Positions 11,728 through 23,289 of a stretch of 64,000 nucleotides of DNA are shown here, piece after piece. The notes below the pieces were generated by a model. The model was not told the origin of the DNA. It worked only from the letters and a program-made list of their open reading frames with translations, and did no database searches. Location of the stretch: positions 2,326,312-2,390,311 of the forward strand of contig JANPWX010000055.1 of assembly GCA_024734555.1 (NCBI GenBank), read 5' to 3'. The translations under genes and the position numbers were made by a program. The first letter of the stretch is position 1; every line of letters starts with the position of its first letter. The stretch comes from Trochalopteron elliotii (taxonomy: Eukaryota; Chordata; Aves; Passeriformes; Leiothrichidae).

Positions 11728-13057
11728 GTAAGCTCAAGACAGATTCTTGAAGTTGCACAAGAAAAATAACAATAGCTTTCAAAAGACACCCACCAGTTAT
11801 CCTAGGCTGGGTGAATATGCAGGAAACATTTTGCCTCTAGGTTATCTTATTGAGAGCTTGTAATGCCGATAATGAGCTATGCAGAATGGCATCAGAGTGC
11901 TACAGGGTGTAGCCAAACCATTCTTTAAAAGTTGAATATCCTGATACAGTAGAGATGCTTAACAAACACATTTTGAAAAGCTGTGCATGTAACCTGCAAA
12001 CAAGTTAGTAAAGAGACAGATACCTGGTCTTTTGCTTAATTAGAGTCAGTGTGAAGAAAAGGAAAGGGGGAGAAGGGGCCAGAAATGGAGAGAGGGGAAG
12101 GATAAATATTTTACCAGTTAAGGAATTCCAAACTGCTAAAAGAAATCATAGTTTTTAACATGTTACAAGGTGTCCTTAATAAAAATATATCTGAATTATC
12201 AAAAGTTGTTAATCTCCTGCTCTCTAGAACAGTAGTATCCAAACTTAATTTGATTGTACATTTCTCTCAGTAAAAAGCTTTTAAGCATGACCCCAATATA
12301 TATATTTATATTTATAAATTATATACATGTACCTCTATACTAGTATTACAAGCAATATATGGCATGCATAAATATGAATTAAGAAAGAGTGTCATAAAGA
12401 TGAAACAAACACTTATTTTGATGTTTGTTTATAATGTTTGCTTTCTTATTGAAAGTAAAAGGGATATTTTTCTTCATACACTCTGATTGTCCTGTCAGTT
12501 GTGGATTTTTCTAGCATGCACCCCACTTTGGAGACCATTGCTTTAGACAGCATCCTACTTTGCTCCACAGGCAGTCCCAAGCACTAAATCTTTTGAGTCC
12601 TGCACTGCAAGCTTCTGCTTGGTGTCACCTCCCCAAAGTTCCCCCTTTTATAACTTTTAGATCATTTTTACATCTATTCTTTGATGGTAGAAAAGAGATG
12701 CCACCAGTGTCTGTTCCTGCTTCTTATGTCTCCCTGTCTCTTTAAACTACGCAACATTCAGTTAGAACTGCTGAGCTAGCAGAGAGAGAGGAAAGAGGGG
12801 AAAAACAGCTTGATGGCTCAACAGCTCACCAGCAGGAATGAAAGCAAATAGGGAGAAAAGAGTGCTGCTGCTCTACGACCTATTTCCTGGTGATTCCCCA
12901 TTTTCCTCTCAAGAGAGGAACCTGATAAACTTTATGGTGGTTACATTTGAGGATGTTGTATCAGCTTAGGAACAAAAAGAACAGAACAGGCCGCTTAGTC
13001 AGGACCCATCAGGGCAAGCTGCTTTCTCCAAGTCGCTCTCCAAACCTCTCTCTGTAG
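11728..13057 (+). other. DGKI intron after exon 8
   Basis: Intron of 1330 bases containing a hAT-Charlie-like DNA transposon at 12230-12540 (listed separately). No other recognised content. Confidence 0.8.
12222..12548. mobile_element. hAT-Charlie-like non-autonomous DNA transposon with target duplication
   Basis: A 311-base element (12230-12540) begins CAGTAGTATCCAAACTT. Its other end, read in reverse complement, is CAATGGTCTCCAAAGTG, so the terminal inverted repeats match at 12 of 17 positions and fit the Charlie-type CAGNGGTTCTCAAACTT consensus. It is flanked by CTCTAGAA (12222-12229) and CTTTAGAC (12541-12548), which match at 6 of 8 and agree with the NTCTAGAN target preference of hAT-Charlie elements. 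The interior is AT-rich with no transposase frame, so it is a MITE-like deletion derivative. Confidence 0.7.
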
Positions 13058-13169
13058 GTATTGTGCTGGCACAATGCCCTGGGGGAACCCTGGTGACCAC
13101 AGAGACTTTGAGCCCCAGCGCCACGACGATGGCTACATTGAAGTCATTGGGTTCACCATGGCCTCGCTG
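13058..13169 (+). CDS. DGKI: DGKI window exon 9: accessory domain, YCAGTMPWG and QRHDDG
   Basis: The acceptor is CTCTCTGTAG and the donor GTGAGT at 13170. The exon is 112 bases: one base completes the split arginine and 37 codons follow (residues 212-248). It carries [12 protein letters not shown] and [15 protein letters not shown], the central conserved blocks of the accessory domain. Its local base composition is more GC-rich than the introns, as for the other exons. Confidence 0.95.
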
Positions 13170-15573
13170 GTGAGTGCATGGGGCTGCTGCCAGCCTGGGG
13201 GACTCTCTGGGCAGAACTGCAGAGGGCAAAATATCCCTTGTCACTGAAGAACAAGTGTGTTTCCCCACAGCCAGATAAGGCCAAAGAGTGCTCTGCTGTT
13301 AAATGGCAGAGTCAAATTGTTCTTGTCTAATAAGAGAAGTGTTATTTAAAAATAAAGAGTACTACTTGCAAAATATGACTGATTTGCACGTGTAGTGCTC
13401 CAAAATTAAATGGCAAGATGATTACGGTAAGAACAGTATGATAAGAGCAGGAAGTTGTGATTTTACTGTGGGAATGTTCTATCATCAAGTAAATACTAAT
13501 TTTTCTTTTAAACTTTTTTATATTTCAATCAATGGCAATAAAATATATTTTTAGGTATAGCTGGTATATAAATATGAAATATTATATAAAGTTATATTCA
13601 CATACAATTTCCACATGCTCACCAAAAATCTTGTGAAACTTCAGTAACAGCTGTGGAAAACTTTTAGTATTTCTTGCATGAATTTTATCTCTCCTTTTTA
13701 TTCTGCTAGGAAAATGAAACTCAGCCAATAATAATTTTAATTTGTCAGTGCACTTTCTTTCAATGCTGTCCTTAAAGTGAACTAAAACTGAGTTACCATA
13801 AAAGCATTCTTGCTGTAAACGCCTTGCTATGGCAGTGGTCAAACATTGTGATAGTGTCTTCAGGGGTTGGTTAAATGCAGCCAGAGTTGACAATTATCCT
13901 CATGCTAACACCAACTTACATAAGGCACTGCAGCTTGGACTTAGTGTGGCCAGCAGAAGGCCCATAATTGGACTTCCTGGCAAGTTTTTATAGCTCACAT
14001 TTAGCTCCATACCCGTAGGCCTTTGTTGCTGCTGTCTCATGTAAACTAGTTTAAAACAAAGATGGATAACCTTATTTTGTCATGGGACCTGCCCTTGGTC
14101 CATATCACTTTCAGTAAATGCCCACAATAATGATGTTTCTTCCTTAAAGAGAAATGCAGGCAAATCTAATCTTAAAGTATGCAAAAGACAGTCTTGGTCA
14201 GTCTTTCCTTTAAAAGTTTGTCTGGGTTAAGGATACTTTCCTGGCCTTTTTGTTTTTGGATGGGCCTAGTGGATTAGGGAAATAACCCACTTAAAAATGT
14301 TGTTTATTAGCCTAGTATATGTTGTGAAATAAATGTGAAGAGTTTAGGGCATGTTTTTGAAAATGCTGTCAAATTCTCTTTAGCATGTACAAACTGACAC
14401 TTTTCAGTCAGAGTTTTTTGTGTTTGCCACTAACACAGTTCTAGCCAATGGAAGTGGTAAGACATATCTGAAAAGCTACCAATTTCAGTTGGGGCTGAAT
14501 TTAAGAAGTAATGCCCTTTGAGCTGCTGTTTCCCTTTAAAGAAAGCCTAGTTGAGAACTGAGGGTCTACAGGTGTACTTTGGTTGTGATGCTGAAGAACA
14601 ATTGTAACCCTAGACTGTATTGATACACTCCTAACTTGCTTTGTATGTCCCTCAGGTGTGGTTGTTGTACCTAAGTGAGTCTGTGAAACCAAGGGAAAGA
14701 ACTACTTTATAAAAAGTATTGTTATATTATTGATCATATTGTCAATTGATCCATAATATTAAGTGCACAGGCCTTGACTTGTGTTTAGGTTGCTCTCTGT
14801 CAGTATTGCATTAATATGAGATATTTTTCTTTTTTGCATCTGGGAGATGAGAGTTAATTGTCACATAATAGTCATATTCATTAAAAAAATCAGATTTTTG
14901 CCAAAAAATGCCTGCCTGGAACTTGAAGGATCTGCTCATTGTCTTCCTTGCTTAATTTCTTTGAAATGAATTCTTAAACATGATATTTAATTGTTATAAC
15001 AAGGTCCTTCTGTTTGCTCTTTTCAGCCTGTCTAATGTTAAGGTTGACTGGATGTGTAAGCTTTCATAATAAAAAATTTAAATTTATCTGATTCACATTA
15101 GGACTATTCTGTTCAGGAAGGGGAAATAATTTTTCTGTCTCACAGATGTATCTAATTAAGGATGTTGTTTTAAAGAGCAGAAAATTATTAGCATTACTGT
15201 TATTGCAAAAACAAACCAACCAAAACAAATTGAAAGCTTTAAGAATGAACACAGTTAGTAATTTGTGTGTGCACATGTGTGTGATTATATATAGATGATG
15301 AGTCCTATAATGTATGTGGTTAGATATCTGCTTGTTGCCCACCACTTTTATTTATGAAATTTTAAGTATTGCTTTGCAGTTTTAGGGTGAAAACACTTTC
15401 ATTGTGCTCTTTTACAACAGCTTAGGTGTGCAGTACTGTGTAATGGATGCTGTCAGCAAAGTGGTGTTTTGGATCTGTTAGCTGCCTCAGCCAGCTCTGT
15501 TCTGAGGTCTCTTTTCTTTTCCCTGCTTGGTGTGTTGTTTGTTTGTGGTTGTTTGTTTGTTTGCTTTTTGCAG
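13170..15573 (+). other. DGKI intron after exon 9
   Basis: Intron of 2.4 kb ending in a TTTG repeat at about 15537-15563, which forms part of the pyrimidine tract of exon 10. No mobile element recognised. Confidence 0.8.
15537..15563. repeat. (GTTT)n short tandem repeat at the exon 10 acceptor
   Basis: GTTT/TTTG units with a GGT interruption run to about ten bases before the exon 10 acceptor. Length changes here could alter the pyrimidine tract. Confidence 0.75.
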
Positions 15574-15773
15574 GCTGCTCTCCAGGTGGGGGGTCACGGA
15601 GAGAGGCTGCACCAGTGCCGGGAGGTGACGCTCCTGACGTACAAGTCAATCCCCATGCAAGTGGATGGTGAACCCTGCCGGCTGGCTCCCTCCCTCATCC
15701 GCATCTCCCTAAGGAACCAAGCCAACATGGTGCAGAAAAGCAAGAGGAGAACTTCTATGCCTTTGCTGAATGA
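15574..15773 (+). CDS. DGKI: DGKI window exon 10: end of accessory domain and basic KSKRRTS segment
   Basis: A TTTG-rich pyrimidine tract precedes the acceptor TTTTTGCAG. The donor is GTGAGT at 15774. The exon is 200 bases, residues 249-314 plus two bases of an aspartate codon. It reads [18 protein letters not shown], then [11 protein letters not shown] and [12 protein letters not shown], the conserved end of the accessory domain. [12 protein letters not shown] follows, a basic segment with potential PKA or PKC serine/threonine sites. The longest exon of the set. The overlapping frames on both strands are shadows. Confidence 0.95.
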
Positions 15774-18700
15774 GTGAGTTGCATATGTGCATGTCCTAAC
15801 GGCGGGAGGCCCGTGTGGGGCAGCATATTCCGTCATGGATTTTGCATGTACTGGACTTGTGGTGCATTTGAAAAATAAATTTAAAAAAATTACATCTTCT
15901 GAAGTCCCTTTTCACTCTATTGTAAATACTTATCTGACTTTCTTTTACTCTTTATCTTCTCAGTTACCCCTGTCTTGCTTTTAGACTGGTGTTCTATCTT
16001 TCTTTTATGTATTTATTTATTTAGAGAGGTTTCTGCAGGCTTGGCAGTGTGCCCCTTGGCTTCTGACGGTTCTGCATATGTATGCCATTTGCCCTTGAAG
16101 TTTTTTTGATTTAGTTTCTCAGCTTTATTGATCTGCTTTTTAAGCTGCATTGAAGACCCCACAAGAAATTGCCACAATCAAGAACTAATCAGGATATATT
16201 TCGGTCTCTGTTGTGAGCCCACACTGCCTGGCAGAGTTTATGGAGAGAGATTTGCATGTCCTGAAAGAACTGTTTGTACTTTGCAGGAAATCCTTCTCCA
16301 GTATAGAAGCCCAAATGAGAAATGAGTAATGTAAATATGAGTACAGAAAAGCTAAGAGGATTGGAAACTAGTAGCTTGTGAAGACGAATACACAGGACTA
16401 ACCTTTCTTTTCATGATTAAACTTTATTTACAAGCACTATGGATGTATTTTATTCAGAAGAGACCTAAATAGCCAAATTTTGACCTATGAAAATGGCTAT
16501 CCAATAAAATAATTTAGATTATTTTGTAGAGGGTATTATTGTATTCCCTGTATAGGTCTTTATTGCTGCTAAAACGAGTGATGCAAGGGACTTTGCTGAT
16601 TTTCATCAACTATTCTAAAGGTGAAGCAAAACAGTCTGTCCCTAATCCAACAATACTGAACTAACAGCCTAAAGTTATTAAGGATGCACCTTTAATTCAA
16701 ATACCCGTGCACTGAGGGAAATGGGTGGGGAATTTTGCTGTTGCACTTGTAATGGTGAGGCAAGTTCTGTGAAGAGATGTAATACCTTTCAACAGACTAA
16801 CTCATATAACCGGAAAAAAAGGGCAAGGTTTTAGGCACACTTTTTTCTTCAGCTACCTTAAAAGTTTTCTCCCTTACAGCTGTATATCTAGAGAAAGATA
16901 CTGCTTTACTTCAAACTTTGACTCCAGCTCTTAAGAGTGTTTTGTCATCCTCTGGCTCTCAATCTATTAATGTAATCAAAGCCACCCTGGTTACTTTCAA
17001 CATGTTCCTGTTCAATTTAACACTCTTGTTCTCTTACTGAGACTAATGCTTTAAGTTGCAATAGAAGCCCATTTCTCTAAAGTGCAATTTCTATATGCCT
17101 GGAAAATACATAAGGTATACTCATCTTTCTTGAGCAGAGAATAGCAGACTCTTGACTATGGGCAGCAGTGCCCAATTTCACCCAACTACAACTCAATCAT
17201 TAACGAAAGCTAGAATAAAGCAAAGGGCAATCCTGGGACATCTTTTTCTGCACTGAAGGAGACTCATGCAAATGTAAAAAGATAATTCGTGGTATTTCAA
17301 ACTGATAATTAGCATGGTTAAGTTTGGATTTTTAGATCTGAGTTTAAACTGTGGTAGGGAAATACAGCTTATAGTATATGCCAATTGTCAAGGGAATATT
17401 CTTCATGGTTTAGCTTGATTTAAGTGTGCCACAGTACACTAAATTGCTGTCAGAGTCCTTTGATTTGGCTGAGGTATTTTTCTGCAGATCTGTGTCTTGG
17501 GAAAATGCAAATGATCTGTCAGGAACTGTAGTCTCAGCTTCACATATCGGAAGCTGTGTGTGTATATATTTACATCTATTTCTATATATATCTGTGTATG
17601 TACTTCACTCTGAGGTGTTGAAAAGGAAGGAGAGAGGGCTTGAATCTTCTACTGTTGTAAGAAGTAAATGACTTGTTAAAAATTAAAATCTAGGAAGCAT
17701 ATTGTAAGAAGTTCATTCAATATGATGCTGATTGGTAGTATTGCACAAGTGAAGAAATTTGTAATTAAATATGTTTATCTATTTTCTGAACTTGATCTCT
17801 AGGATATAACTCCTTGTTCTGTTGGAATCTCCCAGAAAGCCTGGTATTGGATTGAACATGACAGATTAAGGGGTTTTTTATGACTATCATTTGAATGTTA
17901 GATGTGTGAGATAAGTCAGTGGGTCTGGAGCTGTCCTTAATTACTTGACAGCCCTTCTTGAACTCCTTGCCAGGAAAGCAATTAGAAAATTATCTTGATC
18001 ACAGAAATGCAGAGTTATTGTTGTCAGCTTTGATATTATTGCCAGATAAGAAGTGGGAGTGAGTAGAAGACTTAATTTGAAGAAGTTTACACTGTTTCTG
18101 TGTTCTTTTGTCCTGATCCTCTTTTTTAATGTGGGTGTTTTTTTTTTCTCCTTGAACACTGGATACACTTTTTACTCCTGTTCTCCACTATTGATCACAG
18201 CAGCATGTGAAAAAGACAACACATAGCTCGGTTTTCTGTGACCGAGCCAAGAATGTGGTTGTGAGCTATACCAAAAATTATGGGGAATAAGAAGAGAAAC
18301 TGCTTCATCTTTTCCAGGAATAATTTTCTGATTAGAAACTCCTGCATTATACTCCCTAGTAAGTTTCACTTAATGAACACTTTCTGAATTGCAAAATGTA
18401 TTTTGCTCTTACTGACTTTTAGTTTGGGTTGAGGAAGAGCATCCTGCATAATGGAAGAGAAAGAAGAGGGAAGAAGTTTTAGATAAAATATACTTGATAC
18501 ATTCAAGAAAAAGAAAGGGATCATTTGAATATAAACTCTAAAGGTGAATTAATATTGAGAGTCACTACATATGAAACACAAGTTTCCCTGAGGTATGAGA
18601 AAGAGGAATGGAAACAGCAATTTGTCATTGTGGGTGCAAAATCTCCAGTAAGGGTATTTTTTTTCTTAAACAGTAACTAGAGATGGTCAACCCTTGGAGA

Positions 18701-18978
18701 CAATTTCATCCATCTGGATCTCAGCTTTGATGTTTGTTTGCATTTCTGGACCTGTTTCCAAAGTCTGTTGCTTTGAAATTTTTCAGTGCCTGTGGAAGAA
18801 ATTCTGGGGTCTCTTGTCTTCCTTATATACTTATGTGCTGAGCTTGTCACTGGTCCTCACTTGTGTCTTTAGAAAGCTCCTGTGTACCACACAACAGTGA
18901 TTTTCTCCATTTGCATGTTTTCAGTTGCTCTTGGCTTTCTAGTGTGAACTCAGAGCTCTGCATGTCCCTTCATTCAAG
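15774..18978 (+). other. DGKI intron between exon 10 and the cassette exon, upstream part
   Basis: About 3.2 kb of intron with a TG/TA-rich stretch at about 17555-17600. No mobile element or RNA gene recognised. Confidence 0.75.
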
Positions 18979-19136
18979 TTCTATGTGACACATTCCTTTT
19001 GTTTCTGTTTAAATGTTGTGTGTCTTTTTCTTTTTCTTCTCTTCCACTCCTCCTCTCTTTCTCTCACCTTTTTTTCTTGTCTGTCCTCACCGTGTGCTGT
19101 TTTTCTCCTGGCCACTCATTTCCTGCTGCCTTATAG
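18979..19136 (+). promoter_or_regulatory. AG-free pyrimidine tract before the cassette exon
   Basis: No AG dinucleotide occurs from 18979 until the acceptor TTATAG ending at 19136, about 156 bases. Within this, 19021-19080 has only four purines in sixty bases and repeated TCTT and CTCT units. Long AG-exclusion zones mark branch points placed far upstream, and UCUU-rich tracts are the binding preference of PTB-family repressors. Both are typical of regulated exons. The regulator is inferred, not shown. Confidence 0.6.
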
Positions 19137-19199
19137 TATCCATAAAGTGCAGTCTGCTGACCTGAGGAGAGTCTCGGCTCCCCCTGATTCCTTCACTGT
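19137..19199 (+). CDS. DGKI: Probable in-frame cassette exon of DGKI (21 residues, RRVS motif)
   Basis: The acceptor is CCTTATAG and the donor GTGAGT at 19200, a consensus match. The exon is 63 bases and its phase (completes one base, leaves two) fits exactly between exon 10 (ends GA) and exon 11 (starts T), so it can be included or skipped without changing the frame. Inclusion inserts IHKVQSAD, then LRRVSAPPDSFTV, between LLND and PHSIPD. RRVS fits the PKA consensus R-R-x-S, and RxxSxP resembles a 14-3-3 ligand when phosphorylated. The position is the boundary between accessory domain and linker. I do not recall this insert from the mammalian reference protein, so whether it is annotated elsewhere is open. 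A chance reading frame is possible, but phase match, both splice sites and the tract together argue against it. Confidence 0.7.
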
Positions 19200-19514
19200 G
19201 TGAGTATCTGGCTTTTTTCTATTCTATAAGTTCCACAGCCTCTTGTTATTACCCTGTGTCATTCAGCCGAGAGATGGGGCAGTAAAATCCAGGGAAAAAT
19301 GGGAAGAGGGAGCTCGGATGACAACGTGACTGATGGATCTTGCCAGGAAGGGCACAGTTCCACAGTAGCCAAGTAAGATGAGCAGGATGTCTGGTGATGG
19401 TGACCAGGTTCAGGCATGAGCCAGCTCCCCAAACATCCATAGCAACAGGCACATCTGAAGTTTAATGCCAGGCACCATTTCTGGAAAGAACTGAGATGAG
19501 ATCTTTTCAATCCA

Positions 19515-19748
19515 ACACAGTAGGTTTCCTCTAAACATGAGGAAAAAATGCTTTTTATCATAAGATTGACAGAGGGCTGGCACAGATTGCCAAGAGAGGT
19601 TGTGGAATCTTCATCTAAAGTCGTAATCAGACCCTGCCTGGACATGCTCCTGGACACCCTGCTCTAGGTGGTCCTGCTTGAGCAGGGGTTTGCAACCCAT
19701 GACCCCTAGAGTTCTCTTCCACCTTCAGTCATTCTGTGATTCTGTGAA
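19515..19748 (+). mobile_element. CR1 LINE fragment, 3' end
   Basis: The order CACAGTAGGTTTCC, AACATGAGGAAAAAATGC, GCACAGATTGCCAAGAGAGG, CTGGACA and CTGCTTGAGCAGGGG follows the tail of an avian CR1 subfamily distinct from the copy at 7775. It ends in two ATTCTGTG octamers (19731-19746), the diagnostic CR1 terminus. Sequence back to about 19250 may belong to the same insertion, but I could not match it. Confidence 0.85.
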
Positions 19749-21169
19749 ATTTCAGAAATCTGTGAGTACTTCATTGTTATTTTGCAAATAAGGAAAGATT
19801 TCCAGTTTGGTGTGCCTTTTCCATGGGTCCTGTTTGCTGTATTCTGCTGAGAAGCATAAAGTAATGAAACCAACTTGTCTCACCAATTTAGCATCTAAAT
19901 TAGCATCTAGAAAAAGATTGAGGTAACCCTTATTTCTTACACAGAGCATTGAGCTGTGTGTCTAGGAGAACGAGTACTATTTCCAAGCTCAGGGATATCC
20001 CTTGGAAAATGACCTCCAAGTTTTGATGCAGTTCATTTTAATGTCCCATTTGATATCAGCTGTCAGAATAAAGCAGGGAGAGAAAGACTTGCAAGCCCCA
20101 AACTAATTTGAAAGTCAAAGATGTTCTGTATCTTAAAATCTGTAAAAATAGATTAAACATGCTGCTGACTTGGGCTGCCAATTAATGTGTCTGCAAATTA
20201 AAATAAGAACTCATGAGGTAACAAGGAAATTTGATTTGGGTTATGATGGCTTTGAGATTCAAATATTCCTTTGTTTTTTTGTTGAACAATACAGAAGCAG
20301 ACTGAGTTTCAGTTGGTACTGAACAGCAGGGCACATCCTACTGAGACCTGGTGATGGATATAGCCTGTCTTAGATAAATGTCAGGAATTCTGCAGCAGGA
20401 GATGCATGGGAATTTGGGGCAGCCAATTTATTAGGCTCATATGGTCTTTTTTTGCAGAGACAGTAGAACTGTACTGTATGAGCATTGCAAATGCTTATTC
20501 AAGGTGTGTAAGTAAATACAAGTGTTGTATTTTTGAGGGTCTTTTAAAAGGAAGGTAAAATCTTGCATTTTCCTGCTGGATGTTCAGAGATGAGAAGATG
20601 CACATGTGAGAGTACATTTGTCTTGTGTGGTTGATGCAAAGGAATGCTGAAAAAATTACCACTGAAAAATAAAATATTTACTTGTGTAGCTCCTACAGTC
20701 TTTCTACAAGTGGAATAAACACTGTGGGTAGGCTGTAATTATTTTTTTCAATTACAAAATCTGCATAAATGAAAATACAAATATCATCGAATATTACAAT
20801 ATTGGTAAATACTACTCCTTTATGGGGTCTCTGTGGTAAGGATTGCCTCAGAGTATGTGTATAAAACTTGAATTAAAAAAAGAGTATTAGAAAATAACGT
20901 TTTTGCTTTTAGAGGTTCAAATTCCAAACAGAATCAACTTTCTCAGGCTGAATATGGCTGCTGTCTATAAGAGAAGAGTCTAATGCAGAACAGTGGGAGA
21001 CAAGGTGAACGGGACAACGTAGTAGAATGTGAACTGTTCTCCAAATGCAGAGTTAAGGATGCAAATGCTTATAGATTTCTTTTTTTCTGAAACGTGATTT
21101 ACAGGGAATTGAGTCTCATTGTTTCTTCATCAGTTTTTCCTGTTTAACATGTGGGTTTCTGAACATGAA

Positions 21170-21792
21170 GCTGTTCCATGTTCTCTGGCAGCCCAGAAAG
21201 CCAACCATATCCTGGGCTGCATCCAAAGTAGTGGGGCCAGCAGGTCAAGGGAGGTGATTCTGCCCCTCTATTCTGCTCTTGTGAGACCTCACCTGCAGTG
21301 CTGCATCCAGCTTCAGGGTTCCCATCATGGGAAAGATGTTGACCTGTTGGAGTGAGTTCATTGAAGGGCCCCAAGGTGATTGGGAGGATTGAGCACCTCT
21401 CCTATGAGAAAAGGCTGAAAGAATTGGGGTTGTTCAACCTGGAGAAGAGAAGGCTTTGGAGTAACTTAATTGTGGCCTTCTATAACTGAAGGGAGACTAC
21501 AAGAAGTATGGAGAGGGACCATTTACAAGACCATGTGATGACAAGTGGAATAACCTCTGAAAGACAGTAGCTTTGGATTAGATATTAGGAAGAAATTCTT
21601 TATGGTGAGGTACTGGAACAGGTTGCCCAGAGAAGTTGTGGGTGCCCCATCCCTGGGGGTCTTCAAGGCCAGGTTGGATGGGGCTTTGAAAAACCTGGTC
21701 TTGTGAAAGGTGTCCCTGCCCATGGCAGGGGAGTTGGAACTAAGTGATCTTTAAGGTCCCTTCCAATCCCCTAAAAATTCTATAATTCTGTT
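21170..21792 (+). mobile_element. CR1 LINE fragment, ORF2 end and 3' UTR
   Basis: It begins in the coding end of ORF2 (CCAGAAAGCCAACCATATCC, then CTCTATTCTGCTCTTGTGAG), passes through GGTTGTTCAACCTGGAGAAG and ends with CCCTGCCCATGGCAGGGG and ATTCTATAATTCTGT. At about 620 bases it is one of the two longest CR1 copies here. The ORF2 remnant is broken by stops and frameshifts. Confidence 0.9.
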
Positions 21793-22034
21793 TGGAGAGA
21801 TTATTATTTATGGAGAACCCACTGTGGTTGGAAAGTTGAAGTGTGAGAGAAGCACAGTTAGCATCCAGGAGAAGAAATCAAGTACCACTGGGAACATCAG
21901 TATGTGTCTGTACTTAAAGTGTCTGTGTGGGTCTAGCCTCTACAAAGCCAAGTGTGTTTGCTGAAGCAATTGTGAGATAAGAAGGTGCCAAAGAATTTAC
22001 TACAGTTGGGTTAACCTGGCTTATCTGGGATAAC

Positions 22035-22560
22035 ACATCCTGGGTTTGGCTGCAATGTGGCTAATTTTCTCTCTAGTAGCTGCACAGAACTGTTTTTTGG
22101 ATTTATGGCAAAAATAATGTTTTGGCTGTTGCTAAGTAGTATTTATCCCAAGTAAAGGACTTTTCAGTGTTTCACACTCTGCTGCTGAGGAGCTGCACTC
22201 AAAGCTGGGAGGGAGTAAGGCCAGGTAAGCTGACACAAACTGGCCACAGGGATGTTTCACACCAGAGAAGGTCATTCCCAGTATGTACACTGAAGGGGTT
22301 ACCTGGGAGGGGTCTGACTGCTGTTTGGGGATACGCTGCGTGGTGAACAATTGTATTGGGCATCACTTTTTTCTGTCATGTTTATAACTCTCTCTACCCC
22401 CCAATTATTATTATTATTATTACCATATTTTTTACTATTATACTCTCTAATGACTATTACTATACTATTTTGTTCTATCATGAAATTCTTATCCCATCCA
22501 TGAGGTTTATCTTTTCTTTCCAATGCTTGTCCTAACCTGGGGGGACGGTCCTTTGGCCCA
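22035..22560 (+). mobile_element. Solo LTR resembling avian ERVL elements
   Basis: Landmarks such as CTGCAATGTGGCTAATTTTC, TTTTGGCTGTTGCT, AAAGGACTTTTCAGT, GGGAGGGAGTAAGGCCAGG, GGTTACCTGGGAGGGG and an ATT repeat followed by a CTTATCCCATCCATGAGG block occur in the order of avian endogenous retrovirus ERVL-type LTRs known to me. No internal gag or pol sequence flanks it, so it looks like a solo LTR left after recombination. The exact ends and target duplication were not resolved. Confidence 0.6.
22404..22422. repeat. (ATT)n inside the LTR
   Basis: About six ATT units. A similar ATT run occurs at this position in related avian LTRs, so it is probably part of the element. Confidence 0.8.
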
Positions 22561-22664
22561 GCATTCTATGACATGGCTGCTCATCTAACTCAGATTCCCC
22601 AATGAAAGAAAAAAATATATGGTAGAGCTTATAATTTCAAGGCTTGTGTGGTGTGGTTTTTTTT

Positions 22665-22703
22665 TTTTAAGGTAAGGCTCTTAGCAAGAGCTTTACCTTA
22701 AAA
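22665..22703. repeat. Near-perfect 39-base hairpin
   Basis: Arms 22665-22682 and 22686-22703 are complementary over 18 positions, with one G-T wobble and a three-base AGC loop. The left arm extends out of a poly-T run. It would fold in the DGKI pre-mRNA. It lies about 100 bases after the LTR. It is too short for a typical pre-miRNA. Confidence 0.75.
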
Positions 22704-23289
22704 CAGTAGTGAACTTCTGTGAAGCACTGAAATTCATCCATAGAAGAGACTGAATCTGCTGTGTTGTGGCAGTTCTTATGTTTTAAGTAGATAGATGCTG
22801 TCAGAAACTTATTTTTAATGTATAATTTCCAAGCTCTGTCAATGTGATCTTGAAAGTAAGGTGAATTCATTTTTCTCTTTTGGCTACAGCTTTCCTCTTT
22901 CCAATTGTTTTAAACACTGGAACAGTTAATTAATTTTTCATGTTTATTTCTTCTCTAGGAGACAGGTAATTCATTAATCATTCATTGTCACTGCAAACAT
23001 CCCCTAAAAGACTGATTTTTTTTCATCCAAGTATTTTTTGTGTGGGGGAAGTAGATTTCCGTTTCTGTTTACTGAATTATGTTAAAATCTGTGTGTAGGA
23101 TGGTGTAGGCTGTATTCTTGAAGATCTATCAGAAATTTGTCGCTGGCTTCTGTAGACTTGTTGGAGTGTTTATTTTGATTATTCCTTTCTCTGTGGAGAC
23201 ATGAAGCATAAGAAATGGTTCACTGAGTTCATAAATAATTGATACAGGCAATGGGGTATTTATAATTTACAAGTCTGTCTCCCCAGCTG

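Noticed and set aside
15422..15836. Open frames on both strands over exon 10
   Set aside because: They are shadows of the DGKI exon in other phases. Their translations have no family features.
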